Assembly: GCA_029449245.1 (NCBI GenBank)
Contig: JANATF010000009.1
Coordinates: 1,612,001-1,676,000 of the forward strand
Origin: Mortierella alpina
Taxonomy: Eukaryota > Mortierellomycota > Mortierellomycetes > Mortierellales > Mortierellaceae
DNA: 64,000 nucleotides
Reading direction: 5' to 3'
Below the pieces are notes generated by a model that searched no databases, was not told the origin of the DNA, and saw nothing but the letters and a program-made list of their open reading frames with translations. Positions 12,700 to 22,060 of the stretch are shown here, one piece after another. A program made the translations under genes and the position numbers. The first letter of the stretch is position 1; every line of letters starts with the position of its first letter.

Positions 12700-12985
12700 C
12701 CCCCATCACATAACGTGAAGTTTTTTCGCGCTATGTGATTTCCATATATTTTGCAGAAATTGATTGGCAGATGGCATTGACTGAATTGTAAGGTCTATTT
12801 GAACATCGTGCACAATGGCTCTGAGCACCTCCGACTCTGCCATATCATCCATGTCGAGTGTCACCATGAGTGAGGGACGATCTCAAATAGACCTTACAAT
12901 TCAGTCAATGCCATCTGCCAATCAATTTCTGCAAAATATATGGAAATCACATAGCGTGAAAAAACTTCACGTTATGTGATGGGGG
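12700..12985. mobile_element. 286-bp foldback / MITE-like element
   Basis: Two arms of 103 bases (12700-12802 and 12883-12985) are inverted copies of each other with a single mismatch noticed (CGCGC against CACGC), separated by an 80-base spacer. The ends read CCCCCATCACATAACGTG and its complement, flanked on both sides by AGT, a possible 3-bp target-site duplication. The outermost ~45 bases of each arm are themselves palindromic (ATCACATA...TATGTGAT). No protein is encoded. This is the structure of a non-autonomous DNA transposon; the near-identity of the arms suggests recent insertion or maintenance by recombination. The superfamily is not determined. Confidence 0.85.
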
Positions 12986-13471
12986 AGTGTACACTGACAT
13001 ACATCTGATCCACTCCAAGACTGGATTCGCAAGAGCACTCACAACGACGCAGCAGGCCATCGCAAACACTGTCGCAAGAGCCGCCACACGGACGTTCTTC
13101 CTTGAAGAACCTTCGCAGAGCGCCAGACACCTATCAAGAATACTCGCTGGAACGCTCGCTCCCACAAGCACCGTCTCAAAAGCCACCTTAGGCCGCCCCA
13201 CGAACTATCAAACAGCGTCTCCCAGGAATCTTGTAAAGAACTCTCACAGGTAATGTTCATATCACACTGGAAACTAGTAACGATGGAGCTGCTTTCAGAA
13301 ATGTTATATAGTCTATATAGTGTTCGGTTATCATGCTTTGGGGATCATCGTACGGTGTTCCTGTGCCTCCTCTACCACCACCACATCTACTTGATCACGC
13401 TCTGAATATAAGTGCTGTTACAACGAGTTAATACCGTTACAAAACCTCTTCGACTTCAGCTACAGTCCATA
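12986..13471. other. Interval with no firm gene
   Basis: Open frames exist on both strands over 12987-13253 but neither has a signal, domain or splice pattern that convinces me. Bases 13400-13470 probably form the promoter and leader of the small peptide gene that follows (CTGAATATAAGTGC). Confidence 0.35.
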
Positions 13472-13627
13472 ATGTTCGTAGCTCAGGCGTGCATCTTGGC
13501 CTTGCTTTTAGCGACTTTGGTCCAAGGAGGCACGAATGATTGCTTATGTTACAACGGCGCAAGCCAATATTGCAGGCAGGAAATCGAATGCCGTGCTGAG
13601 GGCTACGATTGCTTGGGGAGTTGCTAA
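13472..13627 (+). CDS. Small secreted six-cysteine peptide
   Basis: A 51-residue product. I chose the ATG at 13472 because it starts a clean signal peptide (residues 1-19, hydrophobic core CILALLLATLV, cleavage likely near VQGG). The mature part of about 31 residues has six Cys in the pattern C-x-C-x7-C-x5-C-x6-C-x3-C, enough for three disulfides, and ends CLGSC. Such peptides are typical of fungal effectors, antimicrobial or knottin-like peptides, but no family is recognised. Single exon as read; a downstream exon cannot be excluded. Confidence 0.6.
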   Translation: MFVAQACILALLLATLVQGGTNDCLCYNGASQYCRQEIECRAEGYDCLGSC

Positions 13628-14751
13628 AACCAAGTATCCTGGTCAGGCTGACATCGTGAAAGGAATGAGAGCGCCAAAGTCACGCACGGGCATCTGCGAG
13701 TTTGTAACTTTGTATGCATCAAGAACGCCATGTTTGCCACCTTTGACTCCTTTTGCATTCCTCCTCCTCGCTATTGTGCTGCACCTGTCGTCACTCCCAC
13801 GCCCCCGTCCTCGTCACTCAATCGCTGCTCAGTCATCAGACACACTTTATCTTTCACTCGCTCACATACACTCTCATTCACTCACCTCCACATATTCGCC
13901 TTCAGTACTATCTCCATTTACTCAACGCGCACTCGATTATTAAGGTATCGTCATCCATGGCCCGAGAATCAGTGCAGGCCCAGACTATGACATCCGACCA
14001 TCGTACACTGGTACTTTCTTAGCTCGTTCCTGTTTAGTTCGCGGCAGGAGGATAGTCGGACAGTGGAGTGGGAAGGTTGTTTTAGTTTGTGGTAGAACTC
14101 GCCATCACGAGTACTTTCTTAGCCCGCTCTTGTTTAGTTCGCCGCCAGCTTTTGGGCTTCTCGAGCCGCGAAGTTATCAACAGCACGGACTGCTGGTTAG
14201 CTTATAGCTGAGGGCGAGCATGTCGCCAAGGAATTGTTTCGGGAGAACAGGGAGTCTGCGGCCCTATCGTCGACATGTGCGCTGACAGGGAAGGCATCTC
14301 TGGGGATTCAACTCTCTCAGATCCTCAAATGGACCCGTCAGAAATAGAGCCTCATGAGGGCCTCTCAGCAACTCCTCCAGACTCGCCGCCACATGTCTCC
14401 TCACACGGGTGTGATGATCCACGTAGCGGCTATATCCAAGGGTTGCACGTTCTGCGCTATCATGAAAATGCAATCATGTTTGCTTGAATAAAGTGTGGAC
14501 CATGGCGTCGTATTTATGGGAGCAACTCCACTCTGGCACGTCGCCAGTGCTACAGGCTCTTTGTCCCGACGCAATGACCAGGTGGCCAGGGTGTGCCAAA
14601 CGTCGGTCCTAAATTTTGTCGTTTCTCGTCCCGAAAAAGCTAGTGCGCTCTTGGACCAGTCCTTTTCCTGTCACTCTCACGACCACTTCGCCTCACTCGC
14701 CGTCATTGAACTCCCTGCACATTCGCACAGAAACACCCACATTGATCCACC
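13628..14751. other. Gene-free interval, about 1.1 kb
   Basis: C/T-rich sequence with many CACTC motifs, a 100-nt-spaced direct repeat (separate entry) and a short open frame at 14275-14487 without recognisable features. The last 100 bases are the probable promoter of the DUF202 gene. Confidence 0.4.
14011..14146. repeat. Two 36-base direct repeats, 100 nt apart
   Basis: GTACTTTCTTAGCTCGTTCC... at 14011 and GTACTTTCTTAGCCCGCTCT... at 14111 share most of 36 positions. No function is apparent. Confidence 0.7.
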
Positions 14752-15265
14752 ATGGCAAACACGCTCCTCCTCAGCCCTCGCAACCATCGCCTCTACCGCG
14801 GCCATCGCGCGAAATCATTAAACATCACCGAAGAGGAGCTCGTGGAGATTCGAGGTGAGCTCACCGTCGCCCTCGCTCTTCCCTGTTGAGTGCTCAAGAC
14901 CTCTTTTTGAAATACCTAGCGCGCAAAACTGACGTGTACTACCTTGCCTTGCTCCTGTCTATTTCGGGGGATGCACAGCACGCGAGAGGACGTTCGATGG
15001 CGCCTACTGGCGCACTGCCATGAAGGCCTTCTCCATGGGCATGATCATCATTCGACTCTTTACCAAATCATTCTACAAGATCGGCATCATCTTTGTCGCC
15101 TTTGGCATGGCAATGCTTGGCATCTCTGTCTTGAGACGAAAGGCAGCAGGAGACGTCTTTGACCAGCGGCAGCCGTTCGAAACCAGCGGGTTCTGGGTAT
15201 TAGTCACTACTCTGGTCACCAGCGTGACCTATATCATCATGTTTGTCATGATCATGGGGATGTAG
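14752..15265 (+). CDS. DUF202-family small membrane protein
   Basis: Two exons: 14752-14854 and 14979-15265 (donor GTGAGC, acceptor ACAG, phase 1), 129 aa. Exon 2 begins ARERTFDGAYWRTAMKAFSMG, matching the DUF202/YidH signature (A-R-E-R-T-x...W-x-R-T-A), followed by three predicted membrane segments, the last ending at the C-terminus. Members are small integral membrane proteins found from bacteria to fungi, where they are sometimes linked to vacuolar polyphosphate transporters. Function is not established; the localisation to a membrane is clear. The second position of the usual FLAWLRT motif is modified (FDGAYWRT). Confidence 0.85.
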
Positions 15266-15778
15266 CGAGCGACACCTTGGTGCCACGGCAGTAAGGAGCT
15301 AGTGGCCTATTACTTGCAGCAATTGAATCGAGGGCGGATAGGCTTCTTGCAGTTGGCCCTGCAATGGCGATACTAGTATACGCTCTATACCCTTGACAGA
15401 GTGCAGCTTTTGCAGTGGAGGTGAGGATCCCCTCAAGATCCTTGGAGTCCCGCTGCCTTTGTCAAAAAGGCCATAAATGGCCATGTTTTTTGGCCACGCT
15501 AATGGAAAGATGGGATGAACTCAGCATAGTAGTTATATTAAAAAAGGAGGACTAGAGTCAGACGATTCTTCGAGTATCGAAAGCCTAGGAAAGCGGTGCC
15601 TTCTGTCGTCCTTGAGTCGAAACTCTCTCGCTGTCCTGCCTGCGTTGAGCGAGGGACATGATCCAGTTCCATGGCTGCAGTGTAGACTGCACGATGAGCG
15701 CCGTGCATTCATCGGGTGTTCCTCAAGCACAGGAGGCAGAGAAAGCCACCAGGAACTGCATTTATTCGTTCTCGCGGT
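15266..15778. other. Gene-free interval
   Basis: Convergent 3' regions of the DUF202 gene (+) and the first EF-hand gene (-). Nothing coding is recognised. Confidence 0.45.
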
Positions 15779-16179
15779 TCAGGTAGAATCTGGATGGGAG
15801 TTTGTTCTTCCAAGCTCTGACATATTCCTCAACAATGTCATGAGCGACAGGAATTCCTGACAGTTGAGCGCACCGTCGTTATCAATATCAAAAGACTTGA
15901 TGGCACTTATCGCTTCATCGTTCGATACAACCACAGCCAAGGATGAGAGGAGCTTCAAAAGCTCGTCGGTACTGAGACGGTCGTCATCATTCGTGTCGTA
16001 ACTTTCAAACGTCGTCCTCAAAATCTGCAGTTCTGATTCCTTGAGAGGACGATTTGCTGGAGTGTTGGCCTGGAGCAAGAAAAGTTCCATGGACACATGG
16101 ACAGGCGGTGATGAGTTCAGTAGTCACCAGATATGACTTAACTAAGGCAAATTGTCAAAGGCAAGTGGCGACCTACCAT
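15779..16179 (-). CDS. EF-hand calcium-binding protein (tandem copy 1)
   Basis: Two exons: the first contributes only the ATG (16179-16177), followed directly by GTAGGT; the second is 16069-15779 after CTCCAG. Product 97 aa. Two EF-hand loops are present, DTNDDDRLSTDE and DIDNDGALNCQE, each with acidic/Asn ligands at positions 1, 3, 5 and Glu at 12, so both should bind calcium. The pair of hands makes one EF-hand lobe, as in small calmodulin-like sensors. The neighbour at 16513-16865 is a paralogue with the same exon structure. Target unknown. Confidence 0.85.
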
Positions 16180-16512
16180 AGTGGAGGTGTTAGTTGAGAG
16201 GGTGGGAATAATGGAACAGCGGAGTGATGCGGTGTGGTTTTTGAAAGCGCCAAACAAAAAAAACGAAAAAACAAAAAAAAAGACTTGCAGCTTAGCATAG
16301 GGCACGGGCCTGCCATCTCTCTCAGCACGTTTCTCCAGTATCCATCGGCGTGACTCTGAACCTGAACTTCAGCAAGCTTTCCACACTAGATGGAGTTATG
16401 AGGTGCGTATTATGAGGTGCGTACAGCAGGTCCAAGCGCACTTGGTCAAAGAGACAGCCAAAGGAACTCTTTATTCGTTCTCACGATCGGGCAGGGTCTC
16501 GATGCTGGGTTT
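16180..16512. other. Spacer between EF-hand paralogues
   Basis: Promoter of copy 1 and 3' region of copy 2, with an A-rich tract near 16256-16284. A GAGGTGCGTA motif occurs twice in succession at about 16399-16423. Confidence 0.5.
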
Positions 16513-16865
16513 TTACTGTTCCTTGGGACGCATTGTCTGTAAAAGAGAGCAGAGTTCCTGAAAATTGAGCCCATGATCTTTATCGGTGTCAAAGGCCTTG
16601 ATGGCTTCTATCGCTTGATCCCTCGATATGTTCCGATCCAGGTCCGAGATGAGATTTACGAGCTCATCCGTAGTGAGACGGCCGTCGGCGTTCCTGTCGC
16701 AGTTTTTGAACGCTAACCTCAGCTCTTGCAACTCATCGTCTGCTAATTGACGGCTTGCTTCAACGTTAGGCTGGAGTAGAACGATGAAATGGATATCAAT
16801 AATGTGTGGATCAGTGTGGATGATAAGAAAGGCAAGCTGAATGTTCAGTGGAGACGGCTTACCAT
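16513..16865 (-). CDS. EF-hand calcium-binding protein (tandem copy 2)
   Basis: Same layout as copy 1: an ATG-only first coding exon (16865-16863) followed at once by GTAAGC, then exon 2 at 16770-16513 after CTCCAG. Product 86 aa. EF loops are DRNADGRLTTDE and DTDKDHGLNFQE; the second has His where Gly is usual at position 6 but keeps the ligands. It shares ELQxLRxxFxxxD, TDEL and the second-helix pattern with copy 1 and ends PKEQ. A tandem duplication with diverged termini. Likely a small calcium sensor or buffer. Confidence 0.85.
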
Positions 16866-17252
16866 GATGGACGTTTAAAAAAGTTGAGGGTGTGGGAAAA
16901 AATAAATGACTGTGTGATGTGGTGTGGATTAGAACGAGAAGGAAAAGAAAAGAGACAGCAATCTTTTTATACGCCTTTTCCCACCATGCGGCTGTCGTCT
17001 GTGAGACGGAAAAAAGCAATGAAAAAACAAGCGCAAGACACCCACGCGGCTAGAATCCATTTGACAGCCTTGCCAGTATCGCAACACGATTCATTATTTT
17101 AAGCGAAGGGGGTCCTTTCAGCTATCAAAACCGCCGCGGAACACTTGTGAAGTTGCTAGCCATAGCATAGTGGGATAGAGGGTGCGATAGCAATAATCTC
17201 AAAAAATCCGCCTCATGAACGAGACCAAGGCATCCCTTGCATAGGACACGGG
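16866..17252. other. Interval between EF-hand copy 2 and the F-box gene
   Basis: Promoter/leader of EF-hand copy 2 and the 3' region of the F-box gene. No gene seen. Confidence 0.45.
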
Positions 17253-19415
17253 TCAAAGGAGTCGACTCTCGGCCCGCTTCTTTGCCTCTTCCAGCACCTT
17301 GACGTCCCACATCGGACCAAAGTCGTGCTCCAGTAGAGTCGACAACTGCGTCTCCTCTGGGAGCTCGCCTTGCTCCTGACCGGCCTCCACTCTTCGTCTC
17401 TTTCTCTTAGTCATCTCTGATACACGCGACAGGTTCGGATCGACCGCATCCACCATCATCCGCACCTGGTTCTTGTTGAGTGCAAACTTGCGAAGCCCCT
17501 CGCGTCTGATGAAATGTTTCTGCTTCTCCATCGCATTGTACACCTTCTCAGCTGCAAACACTAGGATCTTGTGGCCAACGTCGATTCGATCCAGCAATGG
17601 CCAGACTCCTTCAGGTGGCTCCTCGGGTCCCTCAGGGTCGAGCTTGTACGACTGGTAGAGTCCTTGCTCTAGGCGGTGCTGCAGCCAGTCATCGAGGGCA
17701 TCCATCTTGTGCTGGTCGTCTTCCTCCTCTTCTTCTTCGGTCATGGTCTCCTCCTGGATAGACTTGTCCAACGCATCCACTCCGCTCAGGCCGCGACTCG
17801 TAAGCGTTTCACCCTCAGGGCGCGTATCTCGACGGCGCGTGATGCGTGGGCGGCGCTTGACTTGCTTCAGATGAGCCTTCTCAAGACTTGGGTCATAGCT
17901 CGTGCATCGATGGAACCAGTCCACAGCCTCCAACTCCTTGACAATCTCGACGGGATCACCTAGACCCTTGTCGATGTAGATGTGGCAAATCGCCGAGTGC
18001 TCGGGCAAGACCAGTCCCTTCTCATGTAGGAGTGATCTCAGCAGGTTTCGACGCGTTTTGATCACATCCTCCTGGGGTTCTGGGACCTTGCGACCCATGT
18101 ACTCCGAGTCGGCGCGGGCTGCAGCAATACCAATGTCACCGCCATGAACTTGTCGCGCGAGTAGGAGCACATACTGTTCCTCAAAGAGGTACATGGGTGA
18201 GTTGTGCCGGAAGTAAGGGTTGCGACCCATCTCGTACGGGAGCGACATGATGTCCGAGTGAGTCAGCAGATACGCCTTCATGGCCTCGCCTTTGGTCATG
18301 CGCGGCGTGACAGTGTACTCGCCGTCTTGGTAAGGGCCCACATCTTCTGGCATGGGCTCTGGGTGCTCGATGTAGTAGTCGACACGGCAGTCTCGACACA
18401 TACGGATCTCTGTGGGAGCAGTCTCGTCCACCAGTCGGACCGGCAGAGCGCGATAGGAGCCCGAGGGTCGGCACAGTTTGTAGCACTGCTCGCAGATCGA
18501 GTCGGCGTTCTCGTGGGCCAGGCGGTAATAATTGGGCTTCTCGTAACCGTACGCTCCGATATGGTTTCGTGGGAGAGTCAAGCCAGAGGTCTCGCAGATC
18601 TTTTGCCAGACGGGGAGGTGGTAGATGCGCTTTCGCCAATCCTTGCTGACGCCGGCAGGAGCAGTCAGATGGGAAGGGTAGAGGTACGTAAAGACTCTTT
18701 GCCACAGATCAGATCCAAGCTCGAGTTTGGCTCCACTTTCGGTTCGCTCGAGCTTTGAGGGCGTTGGGGTTGAGGGCAGAGATGATGGAGGCTCCATCGG
18801 CTCACCGCTGAAAGGAGTCGTGCCTGCAGGACCGCCTTGGACCTTGTATTTAGCTCGAGTCATTGCCGTCTCCGAGTCAACATAGCCAACCTTGGCGCTG
18901 GCCCCGACTTGACCTGCATGGTTTCTCTTGGCATGGGTCGACTGGTCGTCGTCGCCATAGTTGTTCTTGTCGTTATTGTTCTTTCCATTCGAGCTCCTGC
19001 TTGCGCTCCTGGATCGGGCCCTGCTTGTTGAAGCGGCTTCACCACCTGTACCAGCACCTCGTCTGCGACCGCCGCCCACAGCGACCTCGCGTTCGTCTTC
19101 TTGAACCATCTTGGCTTCTTCTTCAGGGGATACAAGGTCGAGGATCTCGTGGAGATCCTGGCGGTGCTGCTCTTGTTCTTGCTGCTCTCGAACTTGGTCA
19201 GGCTTGGCAAGGTTTGCGATGATATCTTCCTCTTCAAGGTATTCGAGCTCCTCGTCGATGGCTTCCTCGACTTCTGGGTTGGGCTGGTACTCGTCGTCGT
19301 CGTCCAGGTCTTCGTCAGTGTCAACGACGATCGGAGCTGTCTCTTCAAGTTGTTCCTCGGCTTCGTCTTTGACAGTGGTTGCTCTTGATGCTCTGCTTCT
19401 TCGTCGTACGACCAT
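17253..19415 (-). CDS. Large F-box protein with CxxC zinc pair and XPA-like motif
   Basis: A single open frame of 720 codons from the ATG at 19415 (MVVRRRSRASR). The frame stays open to an ATG at 19595, but the intervening sequence looks non-coding and contains a possible leader acceptor (TTCTCACAG) just before the chosen start. The N-terminal ~190 residues are acidic and disordered. An F-box-like helix set follows at about residues 230-275 (SDLWQRVFTYLYPSHLTAPA... VSKDWRKRIYHLPVWQKIC), then CEQC and CRDC, a probable zinc site, and a KGEAMKAYLLTHSDIMSLP segment resembling the XPA C-terminal motif. The expected role is substrate receptor of an SCF ubiquitin ligase through SKP1. Substrate unknown. 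Confidence 0.75.
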   Translation of the reverse strand: MVVRRRSRASRATTVKDEAEEQLEETAPIVVDTDEDLDDDDEYQPNPEVEEAIDEELEYLEEEDIIANLAKPDQVREQQEQEQHRQDLHEILDLVSPEEEAKMVQEDEREVAVGGGRRRGAGTGGEAASTSRARSRSASRSSNGKNNNDKNNYGDDDQSTHAKRNHAGQVGASAKVGYVDSETAMTRAKYKVQGGPAGTTPFSGEPMEPPSSLPSTPTPSKLERTESGAKLELGSDLWQRVFTYLYPSHLTAPAGVSKDWRKRIYHLPVWQKICETSGLTLPRNHIGAYGYEKPNYYRLAHENADSICEQCYKLCRPSGSYRALPVRLVDETAPTEIRMCRDCRVDYYIEHPEPMPEDVGPYQDGEYTVTPRMTKGEAMKAYLLTHSDIMSLPYEMGRNPYFRHNSPMYLFEEQYVLLLARQVHGGDIGIAAARADSEYMGRKVPEPQEDVIKTRRNLLRSLLHEKGLVLPEHSAICHIYIDKGLGDPVEIVKELEAVDWFHRCTSYDPSLEKAHLKQVKRRPRITRRRDTRPEGETLTSRGLSGVDALDKSIQEETMTEEEEEEDDQHKMDALDDWLQHRLEQGLYQSYKLDPEGPEEPPEGVWPLLDRIDVGHKILVFAAEKVYNAMEKQKHFIRREGLRKFALNKNQVRMMVDAVDPNLSRVSEMTKRKRRRVEAGQEQGELPEETQLSTLLEHDFGPMWDVKVLEEAKKRAESRLL

Positions 19416-20000
19416 AAGCCAAGCTGTGAGAACGAAACCGTAAGAGAGTGGGAGGTCAAGGTGTGGTGCTTGGGGAGCGCGGGTCAGCCTGTCTGGGTGA
19501 TGTGCGGTAGTGGTGCGTGCGATGGGTAACGGAGTGAAAGCAAAGAACGCAAAGAACGCAATGGAAGACGACAGAGAGTGTCTCTGTGCAGACATCAGAG
19601 ACGCGCTCGTTGATCGTGTGTTCTGCCCAGCCAATGAAACACGCGCATCACCCCCAGCCGGGAAGCATTGTCAGAATTACGACATGGAGGACTTCACGAA
19701 GATGGGGCACAAGTTTTTATTCGATCTTCTTCGCACTCAAAATACGGACACACACGAATTGAAAAGTGATCTGGGGTTCGCGCTGAGCCATGATCATCCG
19801 GAGGACTCGATATTGCAAGTGGGAAAAAAAGATAGTAAGAAAGAAATGTGCACAAAGTAAAGAAAGGATGGTCTCGTTCCTGCTTGAACTTGAAGGCCTC
19901 GATCGGCTTCACTCTGAAGGATCGAGGACCACGAAGGTTTTGTCACAGGCGACAGAGTGAAGACATATTTACAATAGGCGCCAGGGATGAGACATGACCC
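19416..20000. other. Upstream of the F-box gene
   Basis: Probable promoter/leader of the F-box gene and the 3' flank of the metallothionein gene. An open frame on the + strand (19510-19860) shows no domain and overlaps the F-box leader; I do not call it. Confidence 0.4.
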
Positions 20001-20643
20001 TTAGTGGCAGGTGCACTTGCCAGCGCAGGTGCAGTTGGCACTGGAGCTATATTTCGATGAAGAATGAGGAGGCAAGTCAGTTATGAAGAACGTGGTGCTG
20101 GGGGGCGCGACCGAATAATCCCAAAATCGTATGTTACCTTGAGGAGCAGCCGCAGCCCTTCTTGCCGGCACACTCGCAGCTCTTGTCACACTTGCAGGGA
20201 GCGGACTTACCCTCGCATGGGCAATCACCCTTGGCACATCCGCAGGCGCCCTTCTGGGCGCACTTGCAGCTCTTGTCACACTTGCATTCACCGCCGTGGG
20301 AACCCTCGCATGGGCAGTCGCCACAGCCGCAGCCCTTCTTGGCGGCACAATCGCACTTGCCAGCGCAGACGCACTTCTCGCCGGTGCCGGACTTGCAGTG
20401 GCACTGGGCGCCCGACGAAGAAGAGGAGGACTGAGCCTTGCCGCATTGACACTTTGACTCACCGCAGGCTGTGTAGCAGCAGACGTGGGGAGGGTGATCA
20501 AAATTTACAATTAGCGTTGGTTGACGTGATATGACGCCAGAAGCCATCGTTCGCCGGTCGGTTTAGAGTGGACACAGATGGGGAATAAACGTACCGCAGT
20601 TGTCGCCGCAGGTGCAGTTGCTATTTCCACAAGGAGGGGTCAT
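20001..20643 (-). CDS. Metallothionein, 35 cysteines, three exons
   Basis: Exons 20643-20595, 20468-20138 and 20046-20001, joined through GTACGT...ACAG and GTAACA...ATATAG, give 141 aa. Thirty-five residues are Cys, nearly all in C-x-C or C-x2/3-C pairs, beginning MTPPCGNSNCTCGDNC and ending CAGKCTCH. The centre repeats a module of about 28 residues (CxCxxKCxCAxKxGCGC followed by GDCPCEG) in three variants separated by Ser/Gly linkers. Aromatic residues are absent. This is a cytosolic metal-chelating protein for Cu, Zn or Cd, longer than most fungal metallothioneins (25-60 aa), so probably built by internal duplication. A TATA box stands about 110 bases upstream. Confidence 0.95.
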
Positions 20644-20750
20644 GTTGATGTTTTTGGGTAGGTGGTAAGAGTGGTAGAGTAGTAGGAGTGATAGCTAGCA
20701 ATGGTGGATGGAAGACAAAACAAAACATAAGGGAGCGTGGCCTTGCTGGG

Positions 20751-20760
20751 CTTTTATAAT
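20751..20760 (-). promoter_or_regulatory. TATA box of the metallothionein gene
   Basis: ATTATAAAAG on the minus strand, 108 bases upstream of the ATG, well placed for a core promoter. I found no perfect metal-response core (TGCRCNC) nearby. Confidence 0.7.
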
Positions 20761-21313
20761 GAGATTCGCCTGTGTTCACGTTGACCTCATCCACACCGAA
20801 TGTATTCTATTCTCAAATGGCCTCATTGGCAAGCTGTCAAACCCCCGCCAATGCGCGATTTTTGCCAGAGTGACAGGTTGGGCGAACCCAAATTGGAAGT
20901 TGTGCGCCGGGGAGTATGGTATTGCGGCATTTTGCAAATGAACACCACCGTAAGACACGCATCCCTTAATGCTCTCTCTTGCTTCTCTGCTACTGCTCCC
21001 TTCGCCTTTCGCCTTTCGCCTTTGGTAAGATGCGAATACACCCCCAAACATGCCAATGGTGACAGATGACTGCAAGGCACGTCCTCGCCCCTTTAACTCT
21101 CACTGTCGTTCCAAACAGAGGACATCTGATCCTGACAGTTCGTATCAACCACATGCTTTGCACTGTAGACTACAAGTACATGTAGTCCAATCCACCAAAG
21201 GAACAGCAGAAGTAAAAAAACCACCCAACTGGGTCTTGCGACTGAATAACAATGGTGTTTTTGGTATTTGTTCTACGTATACGAGCTATCGATGTGAATC
21301 CAGTCTACATGGC
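20761..21313. other. Gene-free interval upstream of metallothionein
   Basis: Contains three successive CGCCTTT heptamers at about 21003-21023 and a CCAAT sequence. It is likely regulatory for the metallothionein; no gene is seen. Confidence 0.45.
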
Positions 21314-22060
21314 TCATAACCGGCGGTTGACATACAAGTACATGAACACGTCTGGCACATGGACTGGGTGCCCCGACCCTGCATGGCCTTGGCCGTGTTC
21401 TTTAAGCGGTGGTTGTGGACCTTGATCGACTCTGATTTCCTCAATCCGCTCCGTGCGCCACAGACATGCGCCTAGACCCTCAATCCATTCGTATTGACGG
21501 AATCTCGAGTATGAGACGACGCACCAAAGCCCTCCAGGCTGAATGATCACTCGAGCGACTTGCTCGCACAGCGTCCTCAGTTTTGTATACTGGTCATCAT
21601 CGCCGCACGAAATGGCGTCGGACGTTGATTTATCGATGCACAGCGCAAACGAGTGTGCGGCAAGGGCTTTCATGTCGAGGCAGTCCATCTCTAAGAACTG
21701 GAGCGGGCATGCTTTGTCCAAGGCAGAGGGTAGTAATGTCTTGGTGGTGTTAGCAGTTGCTGCATATGGACTAGGCCATCCAATGGCTCTCTCACTCCGC
21801 TCCTTCAACCGCTCGACAACGGACCCGACGAAATCGACACTAGTGACATAATGGAACCCAGAGTGGTACAGATCCAAGGGCAGGTCTGAGTTGCCGCAAC
21901 CTAGGTTAAGGATCCGAGCTGTGGGGTCTGTGGGCAAAAGAGCCAGCGCCTGCATTCGTGGCTCGAGGACTGACCATGGCATGAGCCATTCGAACGAGTG
22001 CTCCTTTGCAAAGCGCTCCGACCAGTACTCTTGCTGGTCAAAGGGAATGGCGGATGGCAT
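21314..22060 (-). CDS. METTL13/EEF1AKMT4-like protein methyltransferase
   Basis: Single exon of 248 aa from the ATG at 22060. It begins with FDQQEYWSERFAKEHSFEWL, the family's N-terminal signature, then the SAM-binding motif I ILNLGCGNSDLP (about residues 49-60), an acidic motif II (VTSVDF), and FALCIDKSTSDAI, which matches the DKGTLDA motif of METTL13/EEF1AKMT4-type seven-beta-strand methyltransferases. Characterised relatives methylate a lysine or the N-terminus of translation elongation factor eEF1A. The upstream open extension runs into a C homopolymer and is not likely coding. It shares a 332-bp divergent promoter with aprataxin. Confidence 0.85.
   Translation of the reverse strand: MPSAIPFDQQEYWSERFAKEHSFEWLMPWSVLEPRMQALALLPTDPTARILNLGCGNSDLPLDLYHSGFHYVTSVDFVGSVVERLKERSERAIGWPSPYAATANTTKTLLPSALDKACPLQFLEMDCLDMKALAAHSFALCIDKSTSDAISCGDDDQYTKLRTLCEQVARVIIQPGGLWCVVSYSRFRQYEWIEGLGACLWRTERIEEIRVDQGPQPPLKEHGQGHAGSGHPVHVPDVFMYLYVNRRL

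Noticed and set aside
12947-13253. Overlapping open frames on both strands beside the foldback element
   Set aside because: Neither shows a start context, domain or splice pattern; one runs into the element's arm.
19510-19860. Plus-strand open frame of 116 codons
   Set aside because: No domain, overlaps the F-box gene leader, composition unlike neighbours.
20064-20534. Long plus-strand open frames opposite the metallothionein
   Set aside because: They mirror the Cys-rich codons of the real gene; the minus-strand model splices cleanly and has a TATA box.
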